Shown here piece after piece: positions 1-12,986 of a stretch of 64,000 nucleotides of DNA; positions within the stretch are counted from its first letter, which is position 1; every line of letters begins with the position of its first letter. The translations under genes and the position numbers were made by a program. The notes beneath the pieces are model-generated. The model was not told the origin of the DNA, did no database searches, and worked only from the letters and a program-made list of their open reading frames with translations. This DNA comes from Cucumis sativus. Its lineage: Eukaryota; Streptophyta; Magnoliopsida; Cucurbitales; Cucurbitaceae. The stretch is from the NCBI RefSeq assembly GCF_000004075.3, contig NC_026657.2, positions 29,792,408 through 29,856,407 of the forward strand, in the 5' to 3' direction.

Positions 1-615
1 GAAACTTATTTGATTTTGAGAAAAGCAGTATTTCTCTCTCTTAAAGTTGCTTCCATCCAATAAACGCTATTTTGCATCAAGTTAAGCTAAACATAAAGCA
101 ATATACTCAATGATGGATCCTAAAAAGCTCTAACAGGTAGATTAAAGAAACAAACACGTCCGAGGAAGAAGCAAAACAAACATAAATGGAGAATGGTGAA
201 CAATGGCTTTCAGAGTCGGTCTAGTTGGGTAAATAAACTGAACTCACGGATCTGAGTATATAAAGTAATCAACATACAAACAAATAGTAAGCAGAAACAC
301 AACACCAAATTCACTTCAACTTCCACTTCCACTTCCACTTTCAGGAAGAAATAGTAAGCAGAAATAAAGAAAACCCCAACAGTTTGGCATCGGCAAAAAA
401 CCAAAACCATTCGGAAAACGCAAACGATTATTTTAAAAAACACATAACATTACGAAATAGTTAAGTTAAACAGATCCTTTTCAGCAAGCAGAGAAAGACC
501 CACATCAAAAAAGGAAGCAAGTGAGTAAAAGAAAATGGGAAAACGAACGCTGAACTCAAACAAACAGCATTTGACGAAGCAGAATGAGGAAGTGAAAACA
601 GAGTGTTGTAGTTAC

Positions 616-800
616 TTGAAAATGGAAATCCTTTGCTGCGGCTGGCGATGATGGTTTTGTGAGCCTGAATAGGTTGAAAGGTGAGAAACCCTAGTTTTAT
701 GGAAATGGTGAAAAAGGATGGATGGATGGATGGAGGTAATAGTAGTGAGTTGGTGTTGATGTTGTTCTTGAGCTGGGTTTAGAGCTCAGTTCCCGAGTTT
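616..800 (-). other. 5-prime leader exon of a gene off the left edge
   Basis: Read on the minus strand this stretch has the look of a plant 5-prime untranslated exon: it is pyrimidine- and CA-rich, carries the phrase aaactagggtttctcacc typical of plant leaders, contains no ATG, and ends in a good donor (ttttcaa|gtaact) at about 616. A run of four to five CCAT units lies inside it. The intron would run left to the window edge and the coding exons lie outside. The transcript start is a guess. No protein can be named. Confidence 0.4.
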
Positions 801-835
801 TGTTTTTCTCTTTCTATTACTTCAAAAGTCTGTTA

Positions 836-3800
836 TGTAATGTCAGTGGGAGTGAGTAAGTGAAGAAGAAAAAGCAAAGCAATATGACTATGAGTAGTAC
901 GATGCATTTCTTTATTCACTCTCTATTTTTCTTTTTCTTTCTTTTCTTTCTTTTTCCACGCTCTTCCTTCACGCGCTTCTTCACCCTCCAATCACTTCTT
1001 TTCTCCCTCCACGCGCTTCTTCACCTCCCTTCATGAGTGGCTTTATGAGTTTACATTTATAAATTTTTTTACATCTTTCGTTACTTACACAATATAATAT
1101 TTTATAAATAATCTCAATTCTTTTTATATCCATCAGAATTTCTCTCTTTTTAAAAAATAAGAAAATCATTCTTTTAAACGTTAAAACAAAAATAAATAAT
1201 CATTAATTTAAACTTTCAAACCTTTACTTAGTTGTTTTTTTTATTTGGCAGTCATAAATTAAAAATAAAAACTTAAATAGAAAACGTACTAGATTTTACT
1301 ATATTTTATAAATAGTTTTAAAAAATCTATTTTTTTACTAAATTAATATAAATTTAAATTCTATAAACTCTTAATATAGTAATAATTATATCCTACTGTA
1401 AATTTAATATTTTATAGACATCTGTGTACTTGAAAGTTGTTTAATTTCAATTTTGTTTAGTTTTAAACGCTTCAATTTTAGTTTATATATTGAGTTTTAT
1501 TGTTCATTTTTAACTTTTATGAGCATTTTAATATTTATTTATATTAAATTGTTGTTATTATAAAGTTAATTTTATGTGATTAAATTTACTATTAAATTAA
1601 AATTAAATACTTAAAAATACGTGTATTCAACTCAATAAACTTAAAATTTAAGAACTAAAACAACTTAAACTTACAACTATCAAAAATATTTACAAATATT
1701 TAATTTTAGCATTCTATTAATATTAACTTTAAAATAAATAATCCATAAAATTCAATACACGTGTAAGTTATTCTTAAGAAATGTGTTAATATAAATTAGA
1801 GAAATTTGCATAACTAGACAAATGGTGGCAATTTTTATTTATCTACCATACTTTGTTTTTATTTAGGATAAATTTTTTAAATTATTAAAAATATTTACAA
1901 ATACAATACTACGGGGTTGTATATTGTCTATACTAATGCTAGATAATGATAAACACCGATAGCCATCTATCATATGTTAACTTTATTTACTTATTTACAT
2001 GTAACTATGTGCATAGTATTAGTCTTTTGTCGGTATATCAACATTTTCATCATTATTCCAAAACTAATTATGTTGGTTCAATATCGATGTGATATTTTAT
2101 GAATTAAAGTTTAAATAATAGTTGGTCTATACTGATTCGCTCATACTTTTCTTTTTTCTAGGGGTACAAATTAATGTTTGTCATAAAAATGTCAAATTAC
2201 AAGTTTAATCTTCAATTTATTGTTTAATAAATCACTAAACATTTAATTTGGAATCAAATAACTAAAACACAATAGATAGGCTGTCATTTTCAAGGATGTG
2301 GTGCTCTAATCGACAAAATAAACTTCGACCTTTGTAGAGACTTGCGTGCATGTTTAGGGTGAAACGAGTCAATAATTTAATTGATGTATATTTAAAAAAT
2401 ATAACGATTTATTAGATTTTACATGTATGTAATACTTGATGCCTTCTCTTAATAATCATTAGATGCAAATTTAGTCATCATTTCAATGTTTGTTTTTAAA
2501 ACTGTATTGGTTCATTTCGGGTTTTGTACAATATTTTCACATATCTTTTTATTAATTCATATCGAACTCTCACCTTTTTTTTTTTTAATTTGCTTCGTCT
2601 AAACCCCTGTTTAAAATATAGAAAACACTCATAAAAGGTAGATAACAAAAATAACTTTGGATCATTTTTAAAAATAGCAAAATAAGTTAAAGTACCTATA
2701 AATATTAAACATCAAATAGTTTTCTTTATAGATATTATATAAAGATTATAAAGTTGAGGATCCCTCGTCGTATACTAAATCCGTTGGTGGATATACTTCA
2801 ATCATCAGTGTCTATTATTAATAAAATTTGAAAATTTTGCTATATGTTAGTAAAATGCAAACACATATAGAAAACAAGTATAGAAGAAAAGCATCATATA
2901 CGAATTTTGACATTGATACTTACAAAACAAACAATAAAATTTTTAAAAATTGGTGGGCCAATAAAATTCACATGTTTGGGGTTTATTTTAAAAATAGACT
3001 TTTTGGCTTCCCTTTTCTTATAGTTACACATTTGCCCTACTCCTTCCTATAACGTGACATTAAAAAGTGTCCCCTTGTAAGTTTATTAATTGATTAAAAA
3101 CATTAGTGAAACAAAAATTAAAAAATCCGTTATTTTCCTTTTTATATTTGTTTTTAGCTTTTTACTATCAAACAGGTAATGACAACCGATATGTAGTTTA
3201 GTTTAGTAGATAAAAGAAGCTCACACACGGTTTAAATTCACAAAAAATTAAAAATATTTATTCTCTCGTTATTCATACTAAATCACATTTTTTATTTGTG
3301 TTTACGTTATTCGTGTCAATTTTTTTAATTATTATTTTCTAGCATAATTATCAACTCAATTCAATTTTCTAATTTTTTTATATTTATTTTAAAACGTTAG
3401 GTTGCATCTTAAAAAAAACTAGATTTTGCATTTTTAAAAGGTTATTTTCTTTAAAGGAGAATTATTCGTGAATAGTTCAAACAAATTATTTATAAAATAT
3501 AGCAAAATTCATCTAACTCTTTAGTACATTTAAAATTTTTGCTATATTTTGTAAATAGTTTTTACATTTTGCTATCACTAGTATTTGGTTTTGTATAAAC
3601 TATAAAATAAGAGAGTGAAGCATTGATGTTGGCCAGGATGACCCAAATGTAACATTCCTATGAGGGGGGATGATACCATAATTGAAGCATAAATCTAAAA
3701 CCCCTTGTGTGCTTTCTATCATTATTGCATCACCATCCAACCTTGAACTTGATTCTAAGGCAAGCAACCACCAATATATTCAAATCATTTCCCCTTCTTT

Positions 3801-6445
3801 TCCTTCAAATTCTTTTAAATTTTCCTCATTCAATAATCAACTCAAAAAGAAATAAAACCATTTACAAAATACACCAAATAACTTAATAAGATAATTATAT
3901 ATTTTTATAAATAATTAAAAAAATAAGATAGAAGGAAAAATACGGTAAAAAATAGGATAGCACATTCAAGACTTTGTTTATCAACTCAGCTAAGTCATTG
4001 ACCTTCTAGTTGTGGAACGAACCACAATTTTATTATTTTATTTTTGTCAATATTTTTCCTCCTACCATGTTTTTTATATTATTAAAATAAAGTTGAAGTT
4101 AGTAAGAATTTGATAAATTTTGTTATATTCTATAAATAAAGTAATTTTCAAATATAGTTAAACAAATCAAAATATAATAAAAAAGTTAGATTATACCATA
4201 ATTAATGGATAATTTTTCAAACAAAATACGGTTAAAATAGTTTTTTTATTTTTAGAATAAATTATATATATAAAAACCTTTAAAAAAATAACAAAAAAAT
4301 TATAATTATAGAACTCAGGTTGATGTCACCATATTTTCTAAATTGCCGTTGATATCACTAATTTTATCATATTCATAGCATAAAAAATAAAAACGTATTA
4401 CAACAGGTTCGTTAAAAAATATTTTTTTTATTCGATACAATTTTTCATATATATATAATTAGTGAAGTGGTATTGGAAATAGAAAATGTGTTTATTACAG
4501 GGATGAGGAGTCACATGGGGCATTAAAAGTTGGGCACATGGGAGTTGGTGGGCGGCGGTTGTGAGGGAGGAAGGGTGGGAAGCACCGCAAGACGGCGGAG
4601 ATTTTGTTGAAGAGAGGAAGAGGGGAAGAGGGGATATCATATGGTGGTGGGCGGTGGGTGTCAATTAATGTTTGTCTCTATGTGAAACAAACTCCATCTC
4701 CCTTGTCTTTTCTTCCTTCCTCCACAATGGACCACCACCTCTCTATTTTCCCTCCACTTTCCTTTTACAATAAATCATTTTAGGAAACACACTTTTCAAC
4801 CTAATCATTTTTTTCCCCTCTTATTTTTTACTATTTCCTTTCTTTTTATTTGAACGATAAAATTGTTAAAAATATTTACAAACGTGATAAAATTTTAGAT
4901 CTTCCGATTGAATAAATAAATTTTGTTATATTTCAGTTAACTAAACCAACGTAACAAATTTCTTTATTTCTCTCTTTTTTTTTTTTTTGTTAATTTCAAT
5001 ATTTAGTTTGATTTTTAGAAATCTGATAATTAATAGATAACAAGTTTTGGTAAATACCTGTTTTTGGTCTCTGGATTTTGAAAAGAAACCATTTTAGTAT
5101 TCATATTTATAACATTAGACCCATTTTATTCTTGAGCTTTTAAAATGTAGTATCTAAAATTTAAAAAATATTTATACAATCCTAAATTTAAGTATTTAAG
5201 TATCTTATGTTTGATTTTTTAAAAATAATTATATGCTATTTAAACTTTAAAAATATCTTATAATAAATATGATTTTTAGATGTTATTTTTTAAATTTAAA
5301 ATAAAAGAAAAAAAAGTTGTTTAAAAAACCTTTTAAACATAATTTAAAAAACTTTTAAGGACTAAAAAGGTTTGAACTATTGTTGTAAACTTAAAATTAC
5401 ATTAGCCTAGTTTAAAAATTCAGAAATCGAATGTACATGTACATTAAAACTTAAGGAACGAAAAGATTAATGTAATATTTTGGAATAAAAGGTTGAAGAG
5501 TTTATAGCAGAAAAAAGACAAAATGAATGGACTGTAGTCTTCAATGGGACAAACAACTAAACTCCCATTAATACGACGATTAATTACTATACCAAAAATG
5601 TAGCAATACCAATCCAATTAAATTCCATAATCCCATCCCAATTTCAATATGATAATTTCATAAATATTCCCATTTCCACACCACTTCATACTTTCTTTTG
5701 TTTTCACAATATTATATAAAACTTTCATCAAACTTAAAAACAAAAAATCAATCATGAACTTTAGATCAAACAATTTGTCTAAACTAAAATGGTAAAATCT
5801 CACCAAAAAAATCAAAGCTACTTAATTACTTTTATACCCTCCCCAAAATTCCAAACGTTCCATTCACCAACCCAATTAAACTCACAAGGATATACTCACA
5901 GCACAATTCTAATTCAATCATTCAACCTAAAAATTCTCATCTAATGAGGGTTGACATAGTGATTTTAGAAAAAATAAAAGTTTTAGGTAATATTGGTTTC
6001 TAAACCATCAAAGTTATGTTTAGTAAATTTTCTATCGATCAGGATTGTTTATACTAAAAATGATTTTGAAACTGTCAAATTACTAAAAAAGAAGGGTATT
6101 TTGGGTATTTAAAAAACTATATGAAATAAGGTGGTAATTTCCAGAAGTGATGCTTAAGAAATCGAGTAGTTTCTTATTTTTCTGAAATCACTTTATTTAG
6201 GTTGCAAAATACCATATTTTTGTGAAAAAAAAAATGATTTTAGCTATGCCAAAATCCCTACCAAACCCACCCTAATTTCATCCATAATCTTTTTATTTAT
6301 ACCTTCCAAAGCTAAAGAAGAAGAAGAAGAAAGAAGAGAAGCATTTTGTAGTCTAAATCTCACAACTAAGAAAAGGGGTATAGTCCTAAAAAGGTGGATT
6401 CCACCAAGAAACGCCACGGCGGTACGGTAAGGCCATAAGGGTCAG
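836..6445. other. AT-rich intergenic region
   Basis: About 5.6 kb with no gene that I can support. It is strongly AT-rich with many stops in all frames. It holds several short diverged copies of an AT-rich phrase built around gctatattttgtaaatag (near 1300, 1880, 2840, 3540 and 4120). It also holds one compact G-rich island near 4500-4680, listed separately. The right end, about 6380-6445, is probably 3-prime untranslated sequence of the RCI2-type gene. Confidence 0.6.
4500..4680. other. G-rich island in AT-rich DNA
   Basis: A roughly 180-base block of G-rich, purine-biased sequence on the plus strand stands out sharply from its AT-rich surroundings. It contains four G3 runs within about 30 bases (near 4550-4580), so it could fold as a G-quadruplex. 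The minus strand is open for about 70 codons from an ATG near 4642, but the peptide is low-complexity (His, Pro, Ser, Thr) and resembles no family I know. I do not call it a gene. Confidence 0.4.
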
Positions 6446-8068
6446 TCATCGCGTTCCAATCAAGACGTAAACGGCGTAAATAATTCCGGGAATGTATCCG
6501 AAAAATGTGAGCACCAAGTCAATCCAAAATTCGATCTGCAATTTTTAATACCCAATAATATAACCAAATATTGTTGTTATTAGTATTTTCAAAAATAACA
6601 AAAAAATATTAAAATTTAAAATAAATCTAAGCTTACCAAGGCTATTTTCAAAATCTAAGCCAAGTGATTGAATTTAAACCATTTGTCTTTTAATTTTTGA
6701 ATACCAACTCTATGGAACTTGCATTTGCATTTGTCTTGGTATTTTATGAGTGTTTTCCTAAATTACAGTCAGGTTTTATTTTAAATTGGGTGATATAGTT
6801 CAAATGCATGCACAGTTAAAAAAATCAAGAAAAATGGTTTATAAACACCACTCTCCTGTGTTGGTTCTATGTTTTGTTGTAAGTTGACTAGAAGTGTTCT
6901 AAAAATTTTCAAAATTTATTTGATGGTATAGATGAATTTACAAGACAATCAAATTTTTTTCTTTTAAAAGAATTACCAAAAGGAAAAGAAAAAATCAAAA
7001 TCAAAATGAAAGGCATATATTTGAGTGCTGCATTTGATAGTCTACCCTACAATTTTTTTATGGTCAGCTTTATATTTATCTTTATTTATAGAAAATTTCA
7101 AGAAATATATTTGAGGTCATGAGGATAAAGATTTTAGAACTTAAAAGCATAAACACTTACATGGACAAAATCTGAAGTATAACGAAGTTATACCAAAAAA
7201 GAGAGAAGAATAAGCAGTTAAAAAGTAAAAGTGTCGAATAATTAATGAATATAAATCTAAAAATGTAATTCAAACTATATTATTTGATAATTGATTAATT
7301 ATTTGAAGTAAGTTTACAAATTTATTTTCTTGTTTTTTTCAGTACAATGACTATTATATTTGAAAATTTAAACATCTCCCACTGGGAGTTTTCTTGTTTT
7401 TGTTATTCATAAAAACTCCTTTTTTTGGGAGTTTTTTCACAAAATCATAATGTTTTACTTTAGAACTTGTTTTAGTTTTCTGGATTACAATTTAAAATTG
7501 TTTCAACCAAAGAAATATTGAGATGAACAATTTTCAAAAACGAAAAAATAAAAGGAAATTTAGGGTTTTAACTTTTACATTTTTCTAATTTTTAAAAGTT
7601 AGAAAATTAAGCAACAATTACCATTTAATATTTTAATATTCTAAATTCCGTTAGTTACCATTTCGTTTTTTTTAGTCGACTTATTCTCAAAATAGATATC
7701 AAATAAAGAATTTTGAAGAAACAAAAACAAAAAAATTCAATCACATTTTATGACCATTTTATTTTATAAAATTAAATCTACATACACTTCTATATTCTAC
7801 AAATGGTTTAAAAAATTGAAAACTAAAAACTCAATAAAAATCCTAAAAGAAGGAAATAAACTTAATTTTTAATAATAATAATAATAAAAAAAAAGATTAC
7901 AATCTTAGTTAGGAAAGGGATAGTACTGAAGATACATAAATTCGAAGGGAATTGAAGGAAAAAAGGGAAAAGGAAGGGAAGGAATACCCCAATGCCATAG
8001 CGGAGAAAAACGCCGACGGGTGGAATGAAGATGGCGAGAAGGACTTCGATGAATGTGGCTGAACCCAT
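6446..8068 (-). CDS. RCI2/PMP3-family low-temperature and salt responsive membrane protein
   Basis: A 56-residue protein made from two exons, 7988-8068 (27 codons) and 6446-6535 (29 codons plus TGA), joined in phase 0 across an intron of about 1.45 kb. The product is the classic Pmp3/UPF0057 fold: a first hydrophobic helix with the signature ILLAIFIPPVGVFL-like stretch, a short loop, then EFWIDLVLTFFGYIPGIIYA and a second helix. Length matches the family (52-58 residues). These proteins sit in the plasma membrane, and their loss in yeast and plants disturbs membrane potential and sodium tolerance. The loop reads RYGIGIEFW where many members have KFGCEVEFW, so the usual Cys is missing. An in-frame ATG lies 13 codons upstream (8107). 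I prefer the downstream ATG because MGSATFIEVLLA is where the family starts. Confidence 0.93.
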
Positions 8069-8567
8069 TCTCTTAGGTATTCGATCTACTTGTCCTCCTC
8101 CTAGCATTTCCTCTTTCCTCTTTCCTCACCTCTTCAACTGCCGCCTTTAAATGAACTTCTATTTTCTACTACCACTTCCTCATTTCTCTCTTCTTTCTTT
8201 TACTCCTTCCCTTCCATCTTTTTCTTTTTCCCTTATTAAATCTTAAATTACAATAATAGAAAGTTTACTATGAAAATATGTTATTTTCTCAATTAAAATA
8301 TAATACAAATCACTTCCCAAAAAAAAAACAAAACAAAACATAAATTTGTAATTTTAAGAGTAGGGGAACAATATACTTAATTCCCAATTCAACTTTCTCA
8401 ATTCTTACACCTTACTCTATTAACTCATTTATCTACAGGCTCGAGGGGTTTCCCTACAACCACATAACAATTTCGATATTCAGAGTAATTTAATCCTAGA
8501 GAATTTACACCTGTACGGTGTTAATATTATAGCAAAGATTGTTGTTCATGTAAATCATTTAATGGAA

Positions 8568-11500
8568 TCAATTAGTAGATGGCAAACTCGGAATTCTTGA
8601 ACTGAGTTTATCTCCTAGCAATGTAACTTTCCAGCAATCCCATTGGAAAATAAACACAGAAGACTTCTTTGGCACAACTGGGAATCAAAACCACCAAACA
8701 AAGAAAATAACCGTGGTTATTTGTTTTGGTCACGAAAACAAAACAGATTTAAGATTCAAATGGATGAGTTACCTCGAAACTTATCATCTTTCGTCACGAT
8801 TCCAAAAGTTTCTGCAGTTTCTCGTATCATGACGCCACTTGTTCCAGTAAAAGCAGGTATTATACACTCGACAACTGCAGTGACATCAAATGATAACATA
8901 GCTAACATGAGAGAAAACGCTATTATGAAACCTCATGCTCTTATTGACTTGAACTAAGATTTCAACACGACTTCCTTGAAGTAACTTGAGTGGCCTGTGG
9001 TCAAAACACTGTAAGGGTGGTGGTTATGTGGAAGATATGGCAGGAAAGAAAATAAAAAAATTTGCCATGCTTTTCACTGGTGTAAATATATGAAGTCTTT
9101 TAGGAAAGCTTGACATAAGGAGAGAAGTTGTTTAGTCTGGAGAGTTGGAAAGAGTTAATAAGTCATGGAATTAATGGTTTTTAATTGTAGGCCCTACAAT
9201 TGGTTTAAAAGCTCCTTGGGCTAAACAAATGGTGGAGCTCCTACGCCTTGAGCCAAACATGCCCTTAGGATTTCAGCTTAAATGTTCTTGTTACCAATTT
9301 GACAAATTTTTTTGTAGGCTCTCCATATGACTGGGACCTCATTTTAAACCAGTTTGAATCATTAAATTTGATCCATGAAATTAGATATTTGGAAACTTAA
9401 AGTCAACGGGCTGGATTTTCATCGGAATACATATAGAACATGGAGTGGGAAAAACAACCGTCCATTCTTTCTATAAAATTCATGTTGGCTGGGCCTTGTT
9501 TTTTGTGCCTTCTTCCATCGTGTGAAATTTGGTTTATTCATGGAAAAAAAAGATTCTATAAATATGATAATAATGCAAAAAAAAAAAAAAAAAAAACTTA
9601 TGAGAAAATAGTGATTTTACCTCGGATCATGGCACCGTGAAGATCTGCAATGAGAAGATTACGAGCTAAAGCATCTGGCCTGCAAGATTTGAAACGCCTA
9701 TCACCCAATGATACAGAAAACATACCAGTAGTACAGGAAGAATATCAATTTAACAAAAAAAAAGGGCCAAAATAAGTGGGGAAAAGTAACTTATAAGAAT
9801 TGAGAATACAGAAGTTGCACATTAGAGAAAGGGTAGTAAACACTAACCCAACATTGTGCAACCGTTGTTTCATGTAGCTCTTCCACATATCATGCATTGG
9901 CAAAAAGATTTCAAACCTGAAATTGAAAAGCACAATAATTCATTGTCAACTGTAAATGATAGTGCCCCGCCAAAGCAAACACATTTCAATGGTTGCCTAT
10001 GAAGAACAAACTTAAGATCTATAGAGTGCAATCACATGTCATTTTTTTCCAATAACCTTTTAAATTCACCTTTCAATGGATGATGATCAACAACTAGATC
10101 GAGGTACTAATTCTAATTTCAGAAGAAACATACAGTTTCGTTGTCATTTTCCTATCCAATCCCTTTAATGACCTTGCTCGATAATCTTCCGAACTCCCTT
10201 TTTGATGGATATCAATCAACTACTAAGTTCCAATTCTAATTTCACGATAAACTGACACATTCATTACCATTTTCCAATTCAACCCTACATGGGATAAAGT
10301 GGGGCGGGGAGCTGGTAATGTTCTCAATCAAGGAGATAAACGGAACTCACTTGCGGCAATCAGAAGGCAAATCAAGTGTTCCACACTTTTTATGCTGCTT
10401 CATGGACATATGCCTTTTGGATCGTTTTGAATTGCTCCGCAAAGCTCTCATACGAGAGCCAATCATTCCAGCACGTTTTGGAACGAAATTATCAAGAAGG
10501 ATATAAGCATCAACTTTCAATTCTTTAGACCGCTTAACGTAACCACTGGTTTTTAACTTGTGATAAATCCTGTCAATTACTCTTCCTCTATTATTTGAAA
10601 CCTGCAGAAGAAGTGAGATTAAATTAACCAAGTACATATTACATATAGCTCTTTTTCCTGTTGCTAGGCATATGAGACATCATACTTAACATTATGCCAC
10701 AATTGACCCAAAAGCTTAAGCTAGTGGGTAAAAACAAATTTAATATTAAATCTAACACTCCCCATCACTTATGGGCTCAACATATGAAAAAATTGCCCAA
10801 AAATGGAAATGAATATTAAATGGGGAGAAAACATCAATATTGGAGCTTGAACCCAAGACATCTTTAAGCAACTTGCTCTGATACTATCAGAATTTTATAT
10901 AATATATTGTAAATCAAAATACATAATAACCGATTACATTGGTGAATAAATATAGACCAAAATACTAATAAAGGAAAAATACAGATATCGAAAACATTAA
11001 GACCGAAGCCAACTAAATGGAGTATATTAAATCACGTTTGACAACAGTGACCTCTTTATAGATGTTTTTAAGGTTATGTTCATTTCTTCACGTATTTTTG
11101 GGTATGCTTTTCATCTTCTTTTAAGACCGAAGTTCATAACAAAAGCTCCATTTTTTTCTTTTTTTTTTTTTTTCTGGAAATTTGAAAACTAAAATTACTC
11201 TTTTTAGTTTTCAAATTTTGGATTAGATATTGAACTTTCTTTTGAAACCTTGTAGCAAACGAAGAAACACATGGATGAAGTAGTGTTTATAAGCTTGACT
11301 TTGAAAATACAGAAAACCAAAGACTAAATGGTAAAAGACTCTTTAACGTTTCCTGTGATGACAACTTACATCCATACTTGTAGCCATCAATTTATCATTC
11401 ACAGCAGCTGAGAGGGTGAAATATATGGGATCACTTTCATTCACATCTGCATATGAAAGAAATCAACTAAACATAAGCAAACTAAAAACATATTGCCTTC

Positions 11501-11966
11501 CCCACCAAACGAAAATATTAAAAACCATATCCACAATGAGGGGACCTTTGTATGGGGGTTTCCCTTCAGAGGGCAAAGGAATTGAAGAATTATACTGATT
11601 TCTTGAAACAACTGAAGTGGAATTGTTCAAAGCCGATTTTCCCTCGACTTCTTTCTTTGATTTCTCTGTAGAACTAATCTTCTGTTGTTGAAGAAGTTCG
11701 ACTTTAGCGGCAGCACATCTCCGCTCCAATGCCTCCAACGCGTGTTTCCTTAGATCTTGAGAAGCTTTATTGTCCGCCATTGAAATTTGTTGGTTGATTA
11801 ATCCTTCCTGAAACAACATACAACTTTTTTGTATATAGAACTTGAAAAGACATTCAAAGAAAACAAAGGCACAGGATTAAGAGCACATGTAAAAGAAATG
11901 ATGAAAATTGGATGTAGTTCCACCAAAAAATGCTTTGAATGATACCTGTGAAGACAGAAAACTCAT
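8568..11966 (-). CDS. POP4: RNase P/MRP protein subunit POP4 (Rpp29 family)
   Basis: Eight coding exons give 316 residues: 11946-11966, 11546-11807, 11370-11446, 10351-10601, 9848-9916, 9621-9679, 8773-8874 and 8568-8677. All junctions are GT..AG and keep frame. The C-terminal third is the Rpp29/POP4 domain: FEIFLPMHDMWKSYM, then LLIADLHGAMIRV, CIIPAFTGTSGVMIRE, FGIVTKDDKF and a final strand ending near KVTLLGDKLSSR. In human POP4 the matching landmarks are PMHELWKQYI, ADLHGAI and GITGILLQET. The protein binds the RNA of nuclear RNase P and RNase MRP and acts in tRNA 5-prime and rRNA processing. The N-terminal half has an Ala/Glu/Lys helix and a basic segment (residues about 170-200) and is plant-specific. 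The first coding exon is only 21 nt (MSFLSSQ), preceded by a separate leader exon. Confidence 0.92.
9577..9596 (+). repeat. A20 homopolymer
   Basis: Twenty consecutive A residues on the plus strand inside intron 6 of the POP4 gene (T20 in the sense direction). It lies upstream of the splice donor context rather than at an acceptor, so it is probably a neutral mononucleotide repeat. Confidence 0.85.
10681..10890 (-). repeat. Dispersed repeat remnant, possibly a short LTR-type (TRIM-like) element
   Basis: Within intron 3 of POP4. Read on the minus strand it contains a phrase close to the tRNA-iMet primer-binding motif of plant Copia-type elements (agtatcagagc), then cttgggttcaagc, a stretch ending ggggagtgttag, and later agcttaagcttttggg. 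From memory this combination recurs in dispersed short repeats of many dicots. No coding part is visible and the piece looks old and incomplete. Family assignment is uncertain. Confidence 0.4.
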
Positions 11967-11968
11967 GG

Positions 11969-12880
11969 TCTATGCAATTTTTAGCAGAGACCAAATCGTT
12001 ATACATATTATCGAAACCCTAAATTAAGAAAATTGACTTACATATGCAACAAATCAAAAGGCAGAAGGTAGCACAAGGCAATCCAACTTTTCAGAGAGGC
12101 TGTTTTTTTTTTATGCTATTCGGCTACTGTTATTAAAAAAAAAATCAAAACAGACAACTCCATTATTCAAATTTTGGCTCCATTGTTTCATCAGACAACT
12201 CTAATTTTCGTTTTTCAATTGAGAAAAAAGATATAGAGGATGATCGGAAGCCACATCTCCATTCTTAATTTGTTTATGGATGCAAAAGAACATCGATGAA
12301 TCTGACTTTACCCCCAAAAGAAAATAATAATAATAGAAATCATTCCAAATTGGTAGTATTTGGAAGAATTCTGAACTTAAAAAATCTGTTCCCATTTTTT
12401 AAATTTAAGCCTCCCTAAGCCAGTGGTTTCTTTCATATTACAACATCAATAGTTACTTCTACCATTCAAGCCAACTCAACATCAATAATTACTTCTAAAT
12501 TTTCCAATTTCATTAAGACCGATTGAACATCGAATGAAGAAGCAATTAATATATTCTCAGTAGGTGTTATAAGTACAAACTAACAAAACTTACCCAAATG
12601 AAACAAATAATACAACCTTGGTATCGGAAAAAGACGAGGCTGCAGCGTGTGTGACAGCCGCTGAGACGGCGGCGGGCAAGAACGGCAAGCGGCGGGATGG
12701 GGTGCAGTGGCTGGTAATAGGAAGGAGCGGCTGGAACGTGAAATCGACAGTTGGCGGCGAAGATGCAGAGGCGAACGTCGGCAGGTGGGTAGTAGGAGGA
12801 GGCGGAGGCGGAGAATGTGAAGACCCAAACGCTCGCCGGCTGGGTAAACGGGAGTTTAGGGTAGAGGGTTTAAGGTAATT
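11969..12880 (-). other. 5-prime leader intron and leader exon of POP4
   Basis: The block 12617-12880 is GC-richer than its surroundings, contains no ATG on the minus strand and ends in a donor (ataccaag|gttgta). Joining it to an acceptor just before the start exon (ttgcatag|ACCATGAG) gives a leader that places the POP4 ATG in good context. A second, stronger-looking donor (catttgg|gtaagt) lies about 23 bases further into the intron at about 12594. Either choice leaves the protein unchanged. Confidence 0.55.
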
Positions 12881-12961
12881 GTGTTAACATTTTTCTTGTA
12901 TTTTGAGTTTTTAATGCTTTTTAAGAAAAAAAAAATTAAATGATAAATCTTTCAAATTCAA

Positions 12962-12986
12962 ATATATATATATATATATATATATA
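12962..12986. repeat. (AT)n microsatellite
   Basis: Twenty-five bases of perfect alternating AT, in the spacer between the divergently transcribed POP4 and alpha/beta-hydrolase genes. Confidence 0.95.

Noticed and set aside
5618-5815. 65-codon minus-strand frame
   Set aside because: It is low-complexity Phe/Leu/Ile-rich sequence expected in AT-rich DNA, with no splice context or homology.
12580-12828. Arg/Leu-rich minus-strand frame resembling an organelle targeting peptide before POP4
   Set aside because: It has no ATG, and joining it to the POP4 start exon shifts the frame, so it is leader sequence.
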